NCBI GenBank assembly: GCA_963691815.1
Contig: OY829651.1
Span: 13,438,917 to 13,502,916, forward strand
Length of the DNA: 64,000 nucleotides
Origin: Echiichthys vipera
Lineage: Eukaryota; Chordata; Actinopteri; Perciformes; Trachinidae
Direction: 5' to 3'
Shown: one piece after another, positions 49,301 to 61,655 of the stretch
How positions within the stretch are numbered: the stretch's first letter is position 1
How the letters are laid out: every line of letters begins with the position of its first letter
Program-made: the position numbers and the translations under genes
Notes under the pieces: model-generated
Seen by the model: only the letters and a program-made list of their open reading frames with translations
Told to the model about the DNA's origin: nothing
Database searches by the model: none

Positions 49301-52300
49301 TAAAAAGGCATTTCATTTGATCTTTAAGATGCAGTATAAAAGCCATAATATAATTGTTCAATTCTCAGCAGGTTCATTTTCTAGAAGAACTGTTACCTAT
49401 TTGGCAATATGACCCCTCCTCTGGGAAAATGTGCAGGACAACAAGAAGATGATAAACACCATGGGGAGCTCACTAAACTTACCCAGAATTCCCTGCTGGC
49501 ACTGTGATGAAAACCCGAGAGAAAGCCATGGTGGACTCTCGGGATTTACCGTCAACAGCAACTGAAAAACATCATTACACATTAGCGACAAAATCAACAT
49601 CACTTGTCTTTGCAGCGGATGAGAACAAAATCTAAACTTACCTTCTTTGAAGACTCCGCTCACTGTGAATGATAATAGTGTGTTCTGTAAACCAAGAACA
49701 TTTTCGCAGAATTAATACAGATAAATTATTCACGATGAAAGGAAATGGCTAATGACAAGCGTCGGCTGGAAGAACAAACATGATCTCACCGTGTAGGTGT
49801 TTACATCGACAGTAAAGGAGGCGATGTCATGCTGAGTTTTCGGCAACTCGTTGAGAAAAGCCACAACGTTCAGTCGTGTGTGCTTCAGCAGTCGAAACCG
49901 TATCGCTAACAAAGATTCAAAGAGGGGAACATCAGCAGGCATCGCAAATCACAAAAAACATTCAGTCTCAACAGCTCAGTGGGTAAACTCACTGGTGTCT
50001 TTGATCCTCTTCAGGTTTCGAGTGTCTTTGTGATACTCTCCCAGACTGCTCCTAAAACCAGAAGAGAGGGACAGATGGAATCAGAATACAGCTGAGACTC
50101 AGATGTCAGGTGTCAGTTTGGAGATCAGTGATAAGAACAGTCAACGGAAGGTGGAATAACCCGAAATTGTTTTAACAAACAACGTAATAAAAGTCTACCT
50201 GCAAAAACACTGAGAAACTTAACTATCATGTGCTATGCATACAGATGTTTGTGTTCTTACCTGGAGGGGTTCTGGGTGGAGTAAGGTGTTGTAAGGGATA
50301 ACGATGCTCCATCATGGTAAGCATCGAGCAGAGGCTGTCTGTCCCCAGAGTCGTATATACTGTAGTACCTGCAACACAGTCACATGTCACTTGATTTAGT
50401 TTTCTTGTGTTTGTCCCTGTTGTTTTTGTCTTGCTCACAAACCCTTTTCTTAAACTGAACTTGTATTAAAAGCAGTGCTGGTGAATCAGTCACTAGCTGG
50501 GTCACATTACCAGTGCGTTAACCTTGCAAAACAGGCACTGATCGTCCAGATAACAATGAGGTTGAAACAACTCACTGTTGCAAAAATCGAAGGATGAGGA
50601 CCTTGATTTCATCAGAGCCAAACCAGCTTCCCTGGATTGTCAAATGGAAGAAAAAAACATTTGTCATGTACATAAAAGGAGACAATAATTGTCTCTGAAA
50701 TTCACCTGAAGCAGAATAAACTTCTGAATTTAATTACCAATGAAATCCCATCTAGAGAGGCTCTACTGAATGTCACATACTCAGGAAGACATCAATTTAT
50801 CAGTTTGACTAACAATATACAATTAATCACAAAACAAAACAAGTAACCTTGCAGGGGGGGATGGTGGTGGGCGTTTCCACATCGAATCCAATGGGTGGGG
50901 GGAGGTCATGACCATCCTAAAAGAAACCAGACATGTAGGAAAATCCATGAGAAAAGGTACAGTAGCACTGGCACACCATTCTGCCACTTTATACTAATGT
51001 CTTTGGCGGTGTGACTGCATTCAGACACAGCAAATGTATAGAAACTCAGACAGTTGTCTTGTGCTGTTCTGAATAATTACTGCAAATATCACCTGCTGAG
51101 CTGAATCAGACACACCGTGACAAAACGCATCTTGTTATGAAGGATCATGATGAAGAACAATCTTCAAATAACACTTAATAGGAGGGAGGATGATTGCAGA
51201 GGGATTAAGGGAGGATATTAAAAGTTTGAACTTGCCAGTTTGAGAAGCCGGGGAAACCTCTGCCGCACAGCACTGGTACCAAACAAAAATCAAAGAGCAG
51301 GAAGGTTATCGTCACAAACTTCACCACACACACACAAATAAATCATGCTTACTGTAGCAGTCACACCTGCTGAAGCATTTAATGTAATTTTGTGCATTTC
51401 AGTTTGTTATGTGAAGCTGATACACTGCCAAAACATTTGAGAGAATACAGTGCAACTACAACAAGTGCAGCAAGGGATTTAATCTTTTTACTACAAGCAA
51501 ATCTGCAAATGGACTATAATTCACGCCCTCATCCTTTCGGCTGTTTCATGCTGTGCCCTTTGAGACTTCTCCCTCCCCAAAGTGTACTTACCAGCAGGTA
51601 TACTCACGCTCTTCCCCAATATGGAGATAATACACAGATCTGACATGGGGAAGCAATATAAGCACACTTTCTAGGAGCACACACATACAAACATGCAGAC
51701 ACCCATGGTCTTCCAGACTGCGCTGAAACCAGCAAACAAATAAATCTTGAATTAGTAAAATAATGTTAAATGTGCAGTGCTGGGACAGGGGCGATTACCA
51801 CCAGTCTCATGTCCATCCGCCCACTCCCATAAACAAAAAGCTGGGGGAGCAGATGAGGCAATGTCAATAAAATAAAAAAACACACAGGGTCTTGGGAAGG
51901 AAAATTCACACTAGCACATCATGTGAGTGAGTTTGTTGACAAAAAGGACAGCTGGCCTCAAAGTGAGCTGGACGCAGCAGTCCCACCACTCATCCTATTA
52001 CCTTCCCCTACTGCACATGCAAATCAGTCATCAGTTTAGCATCTTAGACGCCGTTAATTCTGAAGAGATGGTCTTCATGCACTAACAGCGACTACACTTC
52101 ATCCGGTATCTTTATCTTAACGGTACAATTTTTAGCTTAATTTGAGCCCACGCCTCAGGTAACAGAGGGACTGGGAGATCATTAAGCATTGGATTAGAGT
52201 GATCATTCTCTACTCTGCTTTATATTTGAGCTTTTTCTTGTACTGGTCACAGCCATCCGAAACTGGAAGAGGAAGTATTTTCACATCTTTTCCAACTTAT

Positions 52301-55300
52301 TTCAGGCAAAACCGGACTTCAATTTCCAGTTCAGAGCACATTTCCATTTACATTTGCCAAACTCTCCACCTCATTCAGTGAACAGCATAGGCCTGTTTTA
52401 GGCAAAAGGGAACCAACTTAGTGGAAGAGACAAACCGCTTTCTCTCTTTGGCTCATCATTGGTCATTGATAATGACAAGTATCCCCCTCCGCCTCAGCCC
52501 AAAAGCTTCTTCTGTCGAGCCCCGTCTTTCTTCTCATCAAATGCTCAGTGAGTCAGAGCTCACGGGCTGAGGCTGAGTAATCGTGACTGTGCCTGCCTTA
52601 GGTTGTCCCAGGGTTTGAAGGTGGGATCTTACCCGTCATGGGCTATCCAGCCTTCCATACTCTCCTCATACAGGGGGCCGAGTTGGCACGGGTGCTACAA
52701 GGGGAGGGGAAATCACTGGCTGTGGATATTCTTTGCTTCATCCAAACATTTGTCAAGACAACTGTGGATTGTCCTCTCTCCAATAAACAACCTACACTGT
52801 TTTACAGTACCGCTCAAGAGATTGTTGTAGATTCATATTTTTTGAAAGCAGTTCAAAGTAAATGTTAAGAGGGTTGTCAAACTGAAAATCTTTTTTTGTA
52901 GGCGCTTCTTCTCCAAGTTATACAGCATCAGCAGTGCAATGGTGTGTTATAGCAGTTTGTGGGATAACTAACTAGGATGTGAGCAGGGGAGTGCTGGGTA
53001 CAGCGTCACTGAGAACCATAAAATAGACCAAAGCTTGAAAGGATGTCCCACAGAGAAGCTGGATAACTGGCAGAGAGAAGATGGCTGTTTAAACTGTGGA
53101 GAGTTCAAGCAAACTGAAAGGAAAACAATGTACAAGTTCATTGTGGTTAGATGCGCAACTTTTGGAGGTAAGAAATGTTTAGTTTGCAGTGTGAAAAGGA
53201 AATGTTAATTATCAAATGGGAAGAAATATGTAAAACAACCAAAAGACGACTCACTTGAACATATTACAAATTACCATGCATTTTTTATTTACAATTTTTT
53301 CTTCTCCACACACCTATACAGAAACAAAAAGGAGTTAATGGTGAATGTCAGCTAGTACTGCTTGGTCCATCCTTGAATGCTGGGGAAATGGTTTCAGTTA
53401 TTGTACAAGCATCTTAGCACACACGTATGTATACACACATACAAACACTTGTTCTTCTCTTGCAGCCTGCTGCTGCATACTCTTATCATAAAGGAAATAG
53501 TCCTTGACAACCCTTCTTTCACACCAACAGTCACACCACTGGAGCCTCTTCATCTTATCCCCTCACCCCCCAAAATCGCAGACAAACCTGATGTAAGAGG
53601 CCTGGTCCTTGAAGATGTCACACAGGGGGTTCCTGTTCAGCCACAGCTCCACCAGCTTCAGGCCTTTCACCTTGTCCAGCTCCCGGTCTGACTTCAGCTG
53701 AACGAACACACAGGAACAGAACAAGTTGATGTGAGAGGAGGATTTTAAAATAAAATCAGGTAAAGGGCCTGGTTATTATTCACTCGATCAACTAAGCAAC
53801 TAATCTCACCTCGTTGTGGGAAAGATTGAGTGTCTTCAGATTAGGCGCCTTGGTAACCAAATCAGAAAGTTCATCCAGTTTGTGAATACGGTTGTTACTC
53901 AGGTTCAAGCCCGTCAGCTGGCAAGAGACAGAGAGATTTGTGTAAGCACATTCAGTTTGACCCATCACTTAATTAGAAAGCAGCTACCAATAGTTTGTCA
54001 GTTATATTCCAACATACAATATCAAAAAACTTCTGCTGTATTAATTTTACCTCTTGAATGTTTTCTTCAATGATCTTGATAACAGCTTCCATGATTGTCT
54101 TCCTATTCAAGATGACTTCAATGTTCTGGGACACCAGGTCTGTTACATAAAACAAAATTAGCACTCACAATGTTGAACAAATATTGTAAAAAATGAATTA
54201 AAAAAATGTCAGTGCCAGTAAGGTAATAAAGGAAAGATCTGCAAAGTTCAATTTCATCACCAATCTGGTCTGCACCATCTATTGCATACTTAACGTAAAA
54301 CAACATTGTAGTTATCTTTTACTTTAAACACAGAAGACTAGATCCCTATATAGCACAAATAATTATTTAAAGATCATTTTTACAATTCAATAACTTAGCA
54401 GTAATGTCTGCACAACTAGTCTAGTGTGGATTGACTCTGGCTGAATCACGGTTAGATATCATGTCATACATATGATTTGTGTGTGAAAGGGATGAGAGAG
54501 TACAAGTACCTGGGTCTGTTCGGATGTTGTTCAAGTCCAGTGCTTGCTGGGAGCCATCAAAACGTTTCCCCATGCATTGCTGGGAAAGATGAATAGCAGC
54601 CAACGTGAGAGGCCTCATTTGCACAGCAAAAAAATGTCAAAATGTGTAGAAACTTTGTTCAATTTAATTTTATTGGTTGAAGGAAGGGAGGAAAGAAAAA
54701 TAAATCAACTGAAAATTAATTCCTAGAACAGCCAAAATACTGTTACAAATATAGCACTCCATCTCCCACCATCATTCAGGCCAAACCACTTAACTTCCAA
54801 AACCCCTTTCCACTTGTGTCTTGTCATGTGCAACGGCGCCCATACCCTGGTTAAATGTATGTCAATGACCTGATGGACCTCACTGCAACTGTCTGCATAT
54901 TTGTCTTATTTAAATCAATCTGCGTTTTAGATCATGCATTTTCATCTATACTCAACACACTTATCAGAGAGATAATGAAGTTTTAACCACAGTATTTGTG
55001 AGGCTGATAATGTTGTCTCAGCCTCCTTCAGACCCCTCAGATAGTTTGTCACTTCATATAGCTTACCTTCAGGTGCTCCAAGTGTTCAGGCTTCAAGTCA
55101 GAGAGGAGGAAGGATGGTGGGGCGCTGGGGTTCACGTGCACTTCCACCTTTAAGAAACAAAAACCATGTGGAATGAGGGACATTAGTACATAGAGATGTG
55201 CACATGAGTTTTAGATTAAGTGTGATTTATGATAAGTCTTTATAGTTATAGTCATTACAGTAGATAGGATAAGAACTTAATGAAAGTGTAGGATGTCACC

Positions 55301-57864
55301 ATGATCTGACGATACATATGAGAAAACTGATCATTTAGGATAGTAGATTAAAGACTTTATGCAGCAATGAGAGTGAGATTTCCATCATTAACCCCAACAT
55401 ACCTTATAACCATCCGTGTCTGTGATCTTGTGCGAACATCTGTGCAAAGCAGTGGCAGCAGCGGATTCATCCACATAGAAATGGACCCTGTTATGGTCAA
55501 CGTGGTACTGGGGATGGGAAGGGGGGAAAGAAATAATTAAAATTTGGGGGGTCTACAACACCCTTTCCTTAAAATGGTCAGCTTATGAATGCGTCGATAT
55601 ATTACCAACAGATGAGCATAAAAAATAAAAAAGAAGCATAATTTACTATCATCACTTCACAGAACTCAGAGCACATGTATGCAGTTTTTTTAAAAGCACT
55701 AGGAGGTCTGGAAGCTTGCCCCCAAATTGTTGTTGGCAATTCAATAGCCTTTTTAAAATCTATTAGTTTATAATTAGTAATCATAAGACCTTAAGGCAGA
55801 ATCTCACCTGTACAGGCGTGAATGGAACTGAACAGATGTTCTGAAGAGCCGACAAGACCCATTTCTTGTCATATTTTTTTCCATGTGGTATCTGTCGAAC
55901 AGACAAGGCAAAATATGATCCTCTGTAACATGTCATGAGGTAGCAAGGATGTTCTGTGGCAACTTTTATAATACACACCGTTACTTTGTACCAGCCAGAC
56001 CGGCTTTTCCCTCCTCCAATGCCTCCACCTCGGTCTCCTCTAAAACCACCGCCTCCTCTACCACCTCCTCCGCCTTTGCCTTGTCGCCTGTCTCTGTCAA
56101 AGCGCCCATCTCCTCCTTTGCGAAAAGGTCTTCCATATGGGTTGCTAAAGAAGACAAAACAAGACCATATATTGAAACGACCCTCCTTTAGCCAGTGTCT
56201 ACCTCAGGAACAAAATTAACAGTTCTGTTTACATTCAATGTTTGTTTCTCACCTATCCTTAAGACTAAACACACATTTTGAATCAACAGGCTGCCCCAAA
56301 ACATCGAAGCTGTTTCTTTTTCCCTCATCTTTTATGAATGTTATTAACTCTGAAATCAATATATGTCACATCATTCCAGCACCAGATACAAACAATTATG
56401 GGAACTTCTGAACAAAACATTGCTTTATAATTCTATTAGTAGTGGAAAACTCCACAGCATACCTTTAATAAATCTGCACACACTGGGAGCTGATAAGCTG
56501 ATACTTTGCATCCATTTAGAAATTGCGGGCCTTTACTGTCCCAAAACACATGTACGGTGTGTGAGTCACTATTAAGTTCATACAAAACAGCAAGATAACA
56601 GTGATGCATAGTCAAACAAGGTTACCAAACTGAGCTCTTCTACTTTCACCGTTTCACTTGTGTTTGTTTTTCCAGGGGTACTTTTTGAGCAGGTAGATGA
56701 CTTACAGTGGTTTTCAACCCCCAACAGCAGCTTTGATAAGTAGTCAGACTTGTTCTACTTTCTCTTCCTGTGGCTGACTATAGCATAGCTTAAGATGCCT
56801 ACAAGCGGTTGAAACAAATCCACATGAAATAATGTAGATCTGTGTGTCATCCACCTTACATAAAGAGCATGCCCAAAAAGAAAGCTTTTCATTTTGAGAG
56901 TTTATTTTGACTAACACTCTTAGCACAATTCTCCAAAGTGAGGTGCTCATTTTGGAGCTTATCATTGAGTCACACTAACAAACATATCTGATGACAATGT
57001 TAAACTACCAACAATATCTTAAACAATGCACTGGCTCAATCAGTCAGCCGCACTTACAATCTGTGTTGGGAGCTGTTGTCCTGAGAGCTGTCGCTCATAG
57101 TTACATCTGCATCTGTATCGTCAAGCCTAGACCGTGGCCCAGGACCTCCGAAGCCTCCAGAGTGGCCACCTCGTTGGTGGTCTCTGCGGGACCTGTCATA
57201 CGACCGACCCTTGTGGGAGCCTCTGCCCTTGCGGTTGCGAAACTGTGGTGCAGTTCTATCATCGTGCTCTGGAAAAAGGGAGCAAAGTTCAAAAGTTAGC
57301 CGGTTTTGACTTTTTATGTCACACCACAAACATGCACAATCAAACTTAAATGATACAATGCAATTCTGTCAGCATAAAACTCACATACCCATCAGAGTAA
57401 AATATACAAAAGAATGCACTATTATGATATGTTGGTAGTGAATAAATGGAGCCAAAAAAATTCTAATCTAAAATATCTAAGTTACTACTGTCTGAAAAAT
57501 AATCTTGTCTTTCCTTATTGAACTCGGCAGTAACCACATCCAGTGTATTCTGTTTTAAGACTATAATCCATTATCTGGTATTGTGATAATACTACTACTA
57601 TTATTATTATTAATAATAATAATAATCTGGGTAAATATTTCACGCTATGCCTAATAAAGTAATATAACTGGATGTCCATGTGGGGTGGAGGGCACTATTT
57701 AATTTTACCTCCAGGGACCATGCAACCAGTTCTCCTGACCTCTCTCCTCACCATAAAGTCTCCTCGGTCTGAAGAAAAACGGTACAAGCAGCACAAAACA
57801 TGTGAGATTAGGGCTGAAGTGAGCAGTGTTTCTTACCGTTGTAGTAATGCCCGCCGTCCGCCAT
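46312..57864 (-). CDS. nxf1: NXF1 (TAP), nuclear mRNA export receptor
   Basis: Bulk mRNA export receptor that works with NXT1/p15 at the nuclear pore. Exons (minus): 57837-57864, 57058-57268, 55979-56144, 55808-55891, 55403-55507, 55067-55147, 54510-54579, 54051-54139, 53810-53917, 53588-53697, 51236-51272, 50848-50916, 50576-50631, 50261-50368, 49993-50051, 49790-49905, 49642-49684, 49483-49561, 46588-46770, 46448-46508, 46312-46350. They sum to 1902 nt, 633 aa (human 619), with phases continuous. Order: Arg/Gly-rich N-terminus with a glycine-rich stretch in exon 3, RNP-type domain (GKKYDKKW, HVDHNRVHFYVDES), leucine-rich repeats (LTGLNLSNNRIHKLDEL), NTF2-like domain (FRLLKHTRLNVVAFLNELPK), and UBA-like TAP-C domain (EMLTAFSLKSGMNLEWSQK). 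The last residues DVAFIK match the human end. Exon 3 is richer in RGG/GGG than human. Intron 10 carries a CTE-like element, intron 11 has a GC donor, and intron 18 holds a Tc1 element. Confidence 0.97.
47072..48706 (+). mobile_element. Nearly intact Tc1-like transposon
   Basis: A 1635-bp element flanked by TA target duplications (47070-47071 and 48707-48708). The inverted terminal repeats are about 214 bp long, starting CAGTGGGTACGGAAAGTATT. They match each other almost perfectly and differ only in one short T-rich patch near 47160. A second inner copy of the 'aagtattcagaccc' word marks the inner end of each repeat, as in long-TIR Tc1 families with paired binding sites. It sits in nxf1 intron 18, opposite to the gene's direction. 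The low TIR divergence points to recent insertion. Confidence 0.95.
47471..48490 (+). pseudogene. Tc1 transposase with one in-frame stop
   Basis: DD34E transposase. From the ATG at 47471 the frame runs MRSKELPEELRDRIVARHRS and then meets a TAA at 47564-47566. It continues open in the same frame to 48490 (302 codons after the stop region). The N-terminal paired-like helix-turn-helix DNA-binding part spans the stop. The catalytic segments ILWSDETKVELFG, QQDNDPKHTA and SPDLNPIEHLWRDLK are present with both aspartates and the glutamate. Apart from that stop, length and ends match active family members (about 340 aa). Confidence 0.9.
51234..51235 (-). promoter_or_regulatory. nxf1: Non-canonical GC 5' splice site (nxf1 intron 11)
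   Basis: The 37-nt exon 51236-51272 encodes SAVRQRFPRLLKL and ends CTG, followed by GCAAGT. This is a good GC-type donor with strong U1 complementarity. The next exon starts GAT GGT CAT (DGHDLPPP) after TTTTAG. Confidence 0.85.
51273..53587 (-). other. nxf1: nxf1 intron 10, candidate retained intron
   Basis: A 2.3-kb intron following the exon that ends ...DQASYI(R). If retained, the frame reads on as R-F-V-C-D-F-G-G and stops at TGA (53563-53565), giving a protein of 358 residues that keeps the RNA-binding and leucine-rich-repeat domains but lacks the NTF2-like and UBA-like domains. The intron contains the CTE-like hairpin. Confidence 0.7.
52591..52642 (-). ncRNA. nxf1: CTE-like RNA export hairpin in nxf1 intron 10
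   Basis: The minus strand reads GCCCATGACGGGTAAGA, then stem TCCCA, an 11-nt loop, stem TGGGA, then CAACCTAAGGCAGGC. The two internal-loop strands (AUGACGGGUAAGA and CAACCUAAGGCAGG) are nearly the same as those of the constitutive transport element of simian type D retroviruses, to which NXF1 binds directly. The outer GCC/GGC pairs and inner 5-bp stem give the same geometry. Mammalian NXF1 intron 10 is known to hold a CTE that allows export of intron-retained mRNA. The position here, in the large intron after exon 10, fits an orthologous element. Confidence 0.85.
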
Positions 57865-58200
57865 GTTTCTGGGATAGGGTTAAATAAAAAAACAAAAACA
57901 AGCACAGCCCTGGGTGAACTATTATCTAAACAGGACTTGGTTTTTTATCTCTTTCGCGAAATACAAATGCGAGGCTGTGGGAGAAGTTGTAACATCCCAA
58001 AGTTGTTGAGAGGGAACACAGAGGCGAGCTCGACGACGTGCTCTCTGACAGCTAGGCTAACTAGCTTCTCCTGCTGCGCGTAGTCGAGAAGACGACAAGG
58101 GGAAGCACAACGGTTTACAGTTTCTCTTCCGGGTAACAGAAAACGTCGCGGGGGGGATTTAAATGACACATTTTTGACTCCGTGGTCGAAATGTAAAAAC
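57865..58200 (-). promoter_or_regulatory. nxf1: Probable nxf1 5' UTR and promoter
   Basis: Sequence upstream of the nxf1 ATG, with several CpG words (for example 'cgagctcgacgacgtgctct' near 58026, 'aaacgtcgcgggggg' near 58141). No TATA box was assigned. Confidence 0.45.
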
Positions 58201-60938
58201 ATTACAAAAACAGTTATAAGGTTGAATACATTACTTACGTTAGCTTTGACTGTATAGCTATATCAGTGGTTAAAGCTAGTTAGCGTATTGTGTAAACCTG
58301 TGTAATAGGCAAATGTTACCTGGAAGTTTTCGATACCGTGAACAATAACACCGCCCACGAGGCATACTGAATGGCTGTCCAAACACCTAGTTACTGGTCG
58401 TTAAACACATTAATTATACTTTAATGGTGCATTAAAAAGCCCTCAGGTAAGAGCCTTCTTTAAAGTTAGCCCATTGGTCGTTATGGTAACGTTACTAACG
58501 TTCGAATGATCATCATCATTCTGTTGCTATGGTTAAATCACCCTGGACGGATTTATGGTCTTTGGATGGATGGATGGATCTATGGATCTTTACACAGGGT
58601 TCATAGACATTTTCTACTTCAGTCAACATTAAACATCTGAATACTGATTGTCAGACGCTTATTATGTAAATAAATGTTTTCAAAGTCCATTTAACACGTA
58701 TGTTAAATTCTGACTATGTATGCCCTTATGTTGCCAAGTAATTACAAGACATTTTTACATACGTATTTGGCTCATATAAGTGAATGAGCTCCAAACCCAG
58801 ACACGTTCAACGCACAGCATTTTATTCAAGCTAAATGCTAAAAGAGTGCAATTAGTAACTGTGAACCTGCAACCCCCTACAGACAGTAACAGCTGAGATG
58901 ATTCACAATTAACCAAGAACTACAAAAAAGTATTTGCTTCATTAGCTTTAGATGGAGTAAACATACTGTAAATAAATAAAATAAAAATAAATCATAAATA
59001 AAAATGTAGACTACAGGTATGGGAAAAAAATCAATACATGAGAATGACAGTCGCACAACAGTAACCATGGTAACCTGACACCATTCAACAGCCAGCTTGA
59101 TTAGTTTCATATCATCTACAGGTCAGCTATGTTAGTAAACTTGTTTTGATTTGCATATATTAATATATTTCTATTTTAGAAAGTGAGATAATAGTCTGGA
59201 AACAGGACAAAGATTTTTCCAGATTCTTTTCCCTTTCTCCAAACTTATCCAGACCTGGAAATTACTCAGATTAAATTCCATACTTTTCCATACTGCGCAG
59301 GAACCCTGTTTACAGGTCGCATCAAATCAGTCACATTTTCTTCAGAATAATTCTTTCTGGACATTTCGTGCCTTGTTTTAGATGTCCAAGCATGACCCAG
59401 TTTAAAAAGCAGTACAAAGATATGGTTTTCACAAGGTATGGGGAGGAAGAGGGAGTATTCTGACCAGGTGTTCACAGAGATTATTTGTTTATTTACATTA
59501 TTTATTGTCTATGGTGGATACATACATATGTAAATGTTTGTTTTCTTTTTTTGTGATGTGTATATCATATGTAGTAGCAAATTGTGTTAATGTGTTAAAG
59601 ATAGGATGTGATATAAATATGAAGGCAATCATCATGATTAATATTATATAGTAATGGAAAAGGGGTAGGATTTAATAAGAGTTTGCTTGTTCCTATTACT
59701 TTTCAGACATGTTAAGTTAATATTGTGTTTTTGTTCATTAAGCCTTTATTGTATTATTTTTTACTATACATGATCAAAATAAAGCGTTTATTCATGTAAA
59801 TCAATGGTCTCAAACCTGCGTCCGGAGAATGATCTGTCAAGGACTTGATAATGAACATATCATTAGAATCAGATACATATAAAACAGCAAGGCAGTACAG
59901 TTAAATACTTCTAAAGAAATGTTTACATGGCACTTCGACAAACCAGATAACTATACAAACAGAACTGTGTTGTTGCTATTGCTGTCCTGAGCAGGTGTTG
60001 CTAATCATCCCAATTAGTGAATCTGCTGACTGAGACAGCCCAAGGGTTCACCAGTGTCTGATTTCTTTGACATACTCCTTTCAACCAAAAGTCGAATAAA
60101 AACAGGGAAATCTGTACTGTAATTCAGTGATGCAGGGCAGGCACAATTTTGAGGTGTATGTATGCAGAATAACCAGATAGAGGCATTCACACTGTTTCCA
60201 CCTAAGAACATATCAGCAGCGTCATATGCAAATTGAATCCCAAATAATAATATTGCACCATCTATGTTTTCAATATATTTAGAATGCATTTAGTTTATTT
60301 TCATGAGTATGGTTAGTCTTTTTAAGACAGACTTACTTCTAACAGGTAGAACATGTGTTTGCATTACTTTTTTATGAGTTTACTTTGCTGTAAACTAATA
60401 ATCTTAGCATGTTTAGAGGACTATACATGACTTAAGTCTAAAATTAAATAAATGAGTAAATAAACGTATAAACAAATGCTTTACATTTATTACTACATTT
60501 TTGTTCAACTACAATTTTTTATGTTAATGAGGTAGGAGATCCCATTTATTCACGAATGTATTCATGAATTTATTCATTTATAGATTTATGTATGCATTTG
60601 ATTACTTATTTATTGAGACTTAAGTCATGTTAAGTCCTCTGTAAGCGTGTGTTGCAACACATAAGATGTCCGAGTTTCTGCAGACCAACCCAAGAAAAAT
60701 CCGTTTGGTGCTTCATGAATAAAAAAAGGGAATAAAAAGAAGGCTCAGTCAGCACGAAGTTGCGACATCCCCAATAATGATGAAGCTAACTAAGCTTTAT
60801 TTATTTTTAAATATTCGACATTTAAACTATAATATCCCCCATTACAGTTATTCCTATAGATGTTTATACTCTACCCAGAGTGAGGCGACATGGATGCGAT
60901 GTTTGTGAGCTTGTTTGAAGTAAATGGACCAAACTTAC
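58201..60938. other. Intergenic AT-rich region, no recognised gene
   Basis: No homology-supported exon on either strand. It contains a GGATGGATGGAT run at 58563, repeat-like sequence at about 59160-59470 ('ccagacctggaaattactca'), and the left copy of a local duplication (60183-60740). Confidence 0.5.
60183..60740. repeat. Left copy of a local duplication
   Basis: It aligns with 62878-63185 from 'ggcattcacactgt' through 'gagtatggttagtctttt.', 'aacaggtaga.c.tg', 'ctgtaaac.aataa.ctta' and 'gagtttc.gca.accaaccc' to 'aaaaaagggaa'. This copy has about 230 extra bases in the middle (about 60419-60645) that are themselves bounded by inverted 'aggactatacatgacttaag'/'gacttaagtcatgttaagtc' words. Confidence 0.75.
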
Positions 60939-60999
60939 CATCTTTAAACACATGGGTCACCACAGCCAGGTTGGGGTAACATTTCCTCCCAAGATCCAT
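60939..60999 (-). other. Candidate first coding exon of an unrecognised gene
   Basis: The minus strand reads ATG then 20 codons (MDLGRKCYPNLAVVTHVFKD) and a consensus donor GATG|GTAAGT. A CpG-containing region lies just upstream (61150-61360). I found no following exon with homology between here and nxf1, and the start context is weak. Chance is possible. Confidence 0.2.
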
Positions 61000-61168
61000 C
61001 CGGGAAACGGTTCAACCTTTAGGAAAACTGCCAAAATGCAAACTTTATCGTTTAAAAAAAACATTAAAAAGGAAGAGATGCTCTGTAATCTGTGAAATTA
61101 AACCTTTATATACAACGTCTCCTCAGTCAGGTGAGCGGTAAATTGAGGTTTAGCTAATTAGTGCTAAT

Positions 61169-61193
61169 GCTAACGGCTAATTTAGCCGTTAGC
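61169..61193. repeat. Perfect 12-bp palindrome with 1-nt spacer
   Basis: GCTAACGGCTAA, T, TTAGCCGTTAGC. It is preceded by related 'agctaattagtgctaatgct' words, within a CpG-containing stretch. Confidence 0.95.
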
Positions 61194-61506
61194 ACTGCCC
61201 CCTGACGCAGCACCCACAGACACGACCCGATAATATTTATATATTAACGTTAGTTTCCTTTTTGTTCTACCGCGGTAATATTTACCGTAATGATATATGG
61301 AAATAATTTCCTCTGCTCCTGGGTGTTAAGTCCCGGCTGGTGTCCGTTGTAAATGTCCCGCTCACTTTTTTCAACAACAACACGAGGCCACCTGCTGGAC
61401 GGACTCACTGTTTTTTTTCTTCATAACTTTATGTGCAGTTTTTAAACAAACATCATGTGACACAAACGGTTGTAGAACAGTTTTGCATGTATATATATCT
61501 ATATAT

Positions 61507-61655
61507 AGGAAGAAGAAGAAGTACTTTATTTATCCCGCAAAGGGGAAATTTAATTTTTTCACTCTTATTATTAATCATGTTACACACACACAGGCCCGAA
61601 ATACACACATGCACAGACAGGACCTATACATGCAATTAAGGAGAGATGTTATATA
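61507..61655 (-). repeat. Truncated SINE copy
   Basis: It matches the 3' half of the SINE at 5385-5721 (gaagaagaagaa tail, 'cccgcaaaggggaaattta', 'acacatgcacagacaggacc') but lacks the tRNA-like head. Flanked by 'tatatat' runs on both sides. Confidence 0.75.
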
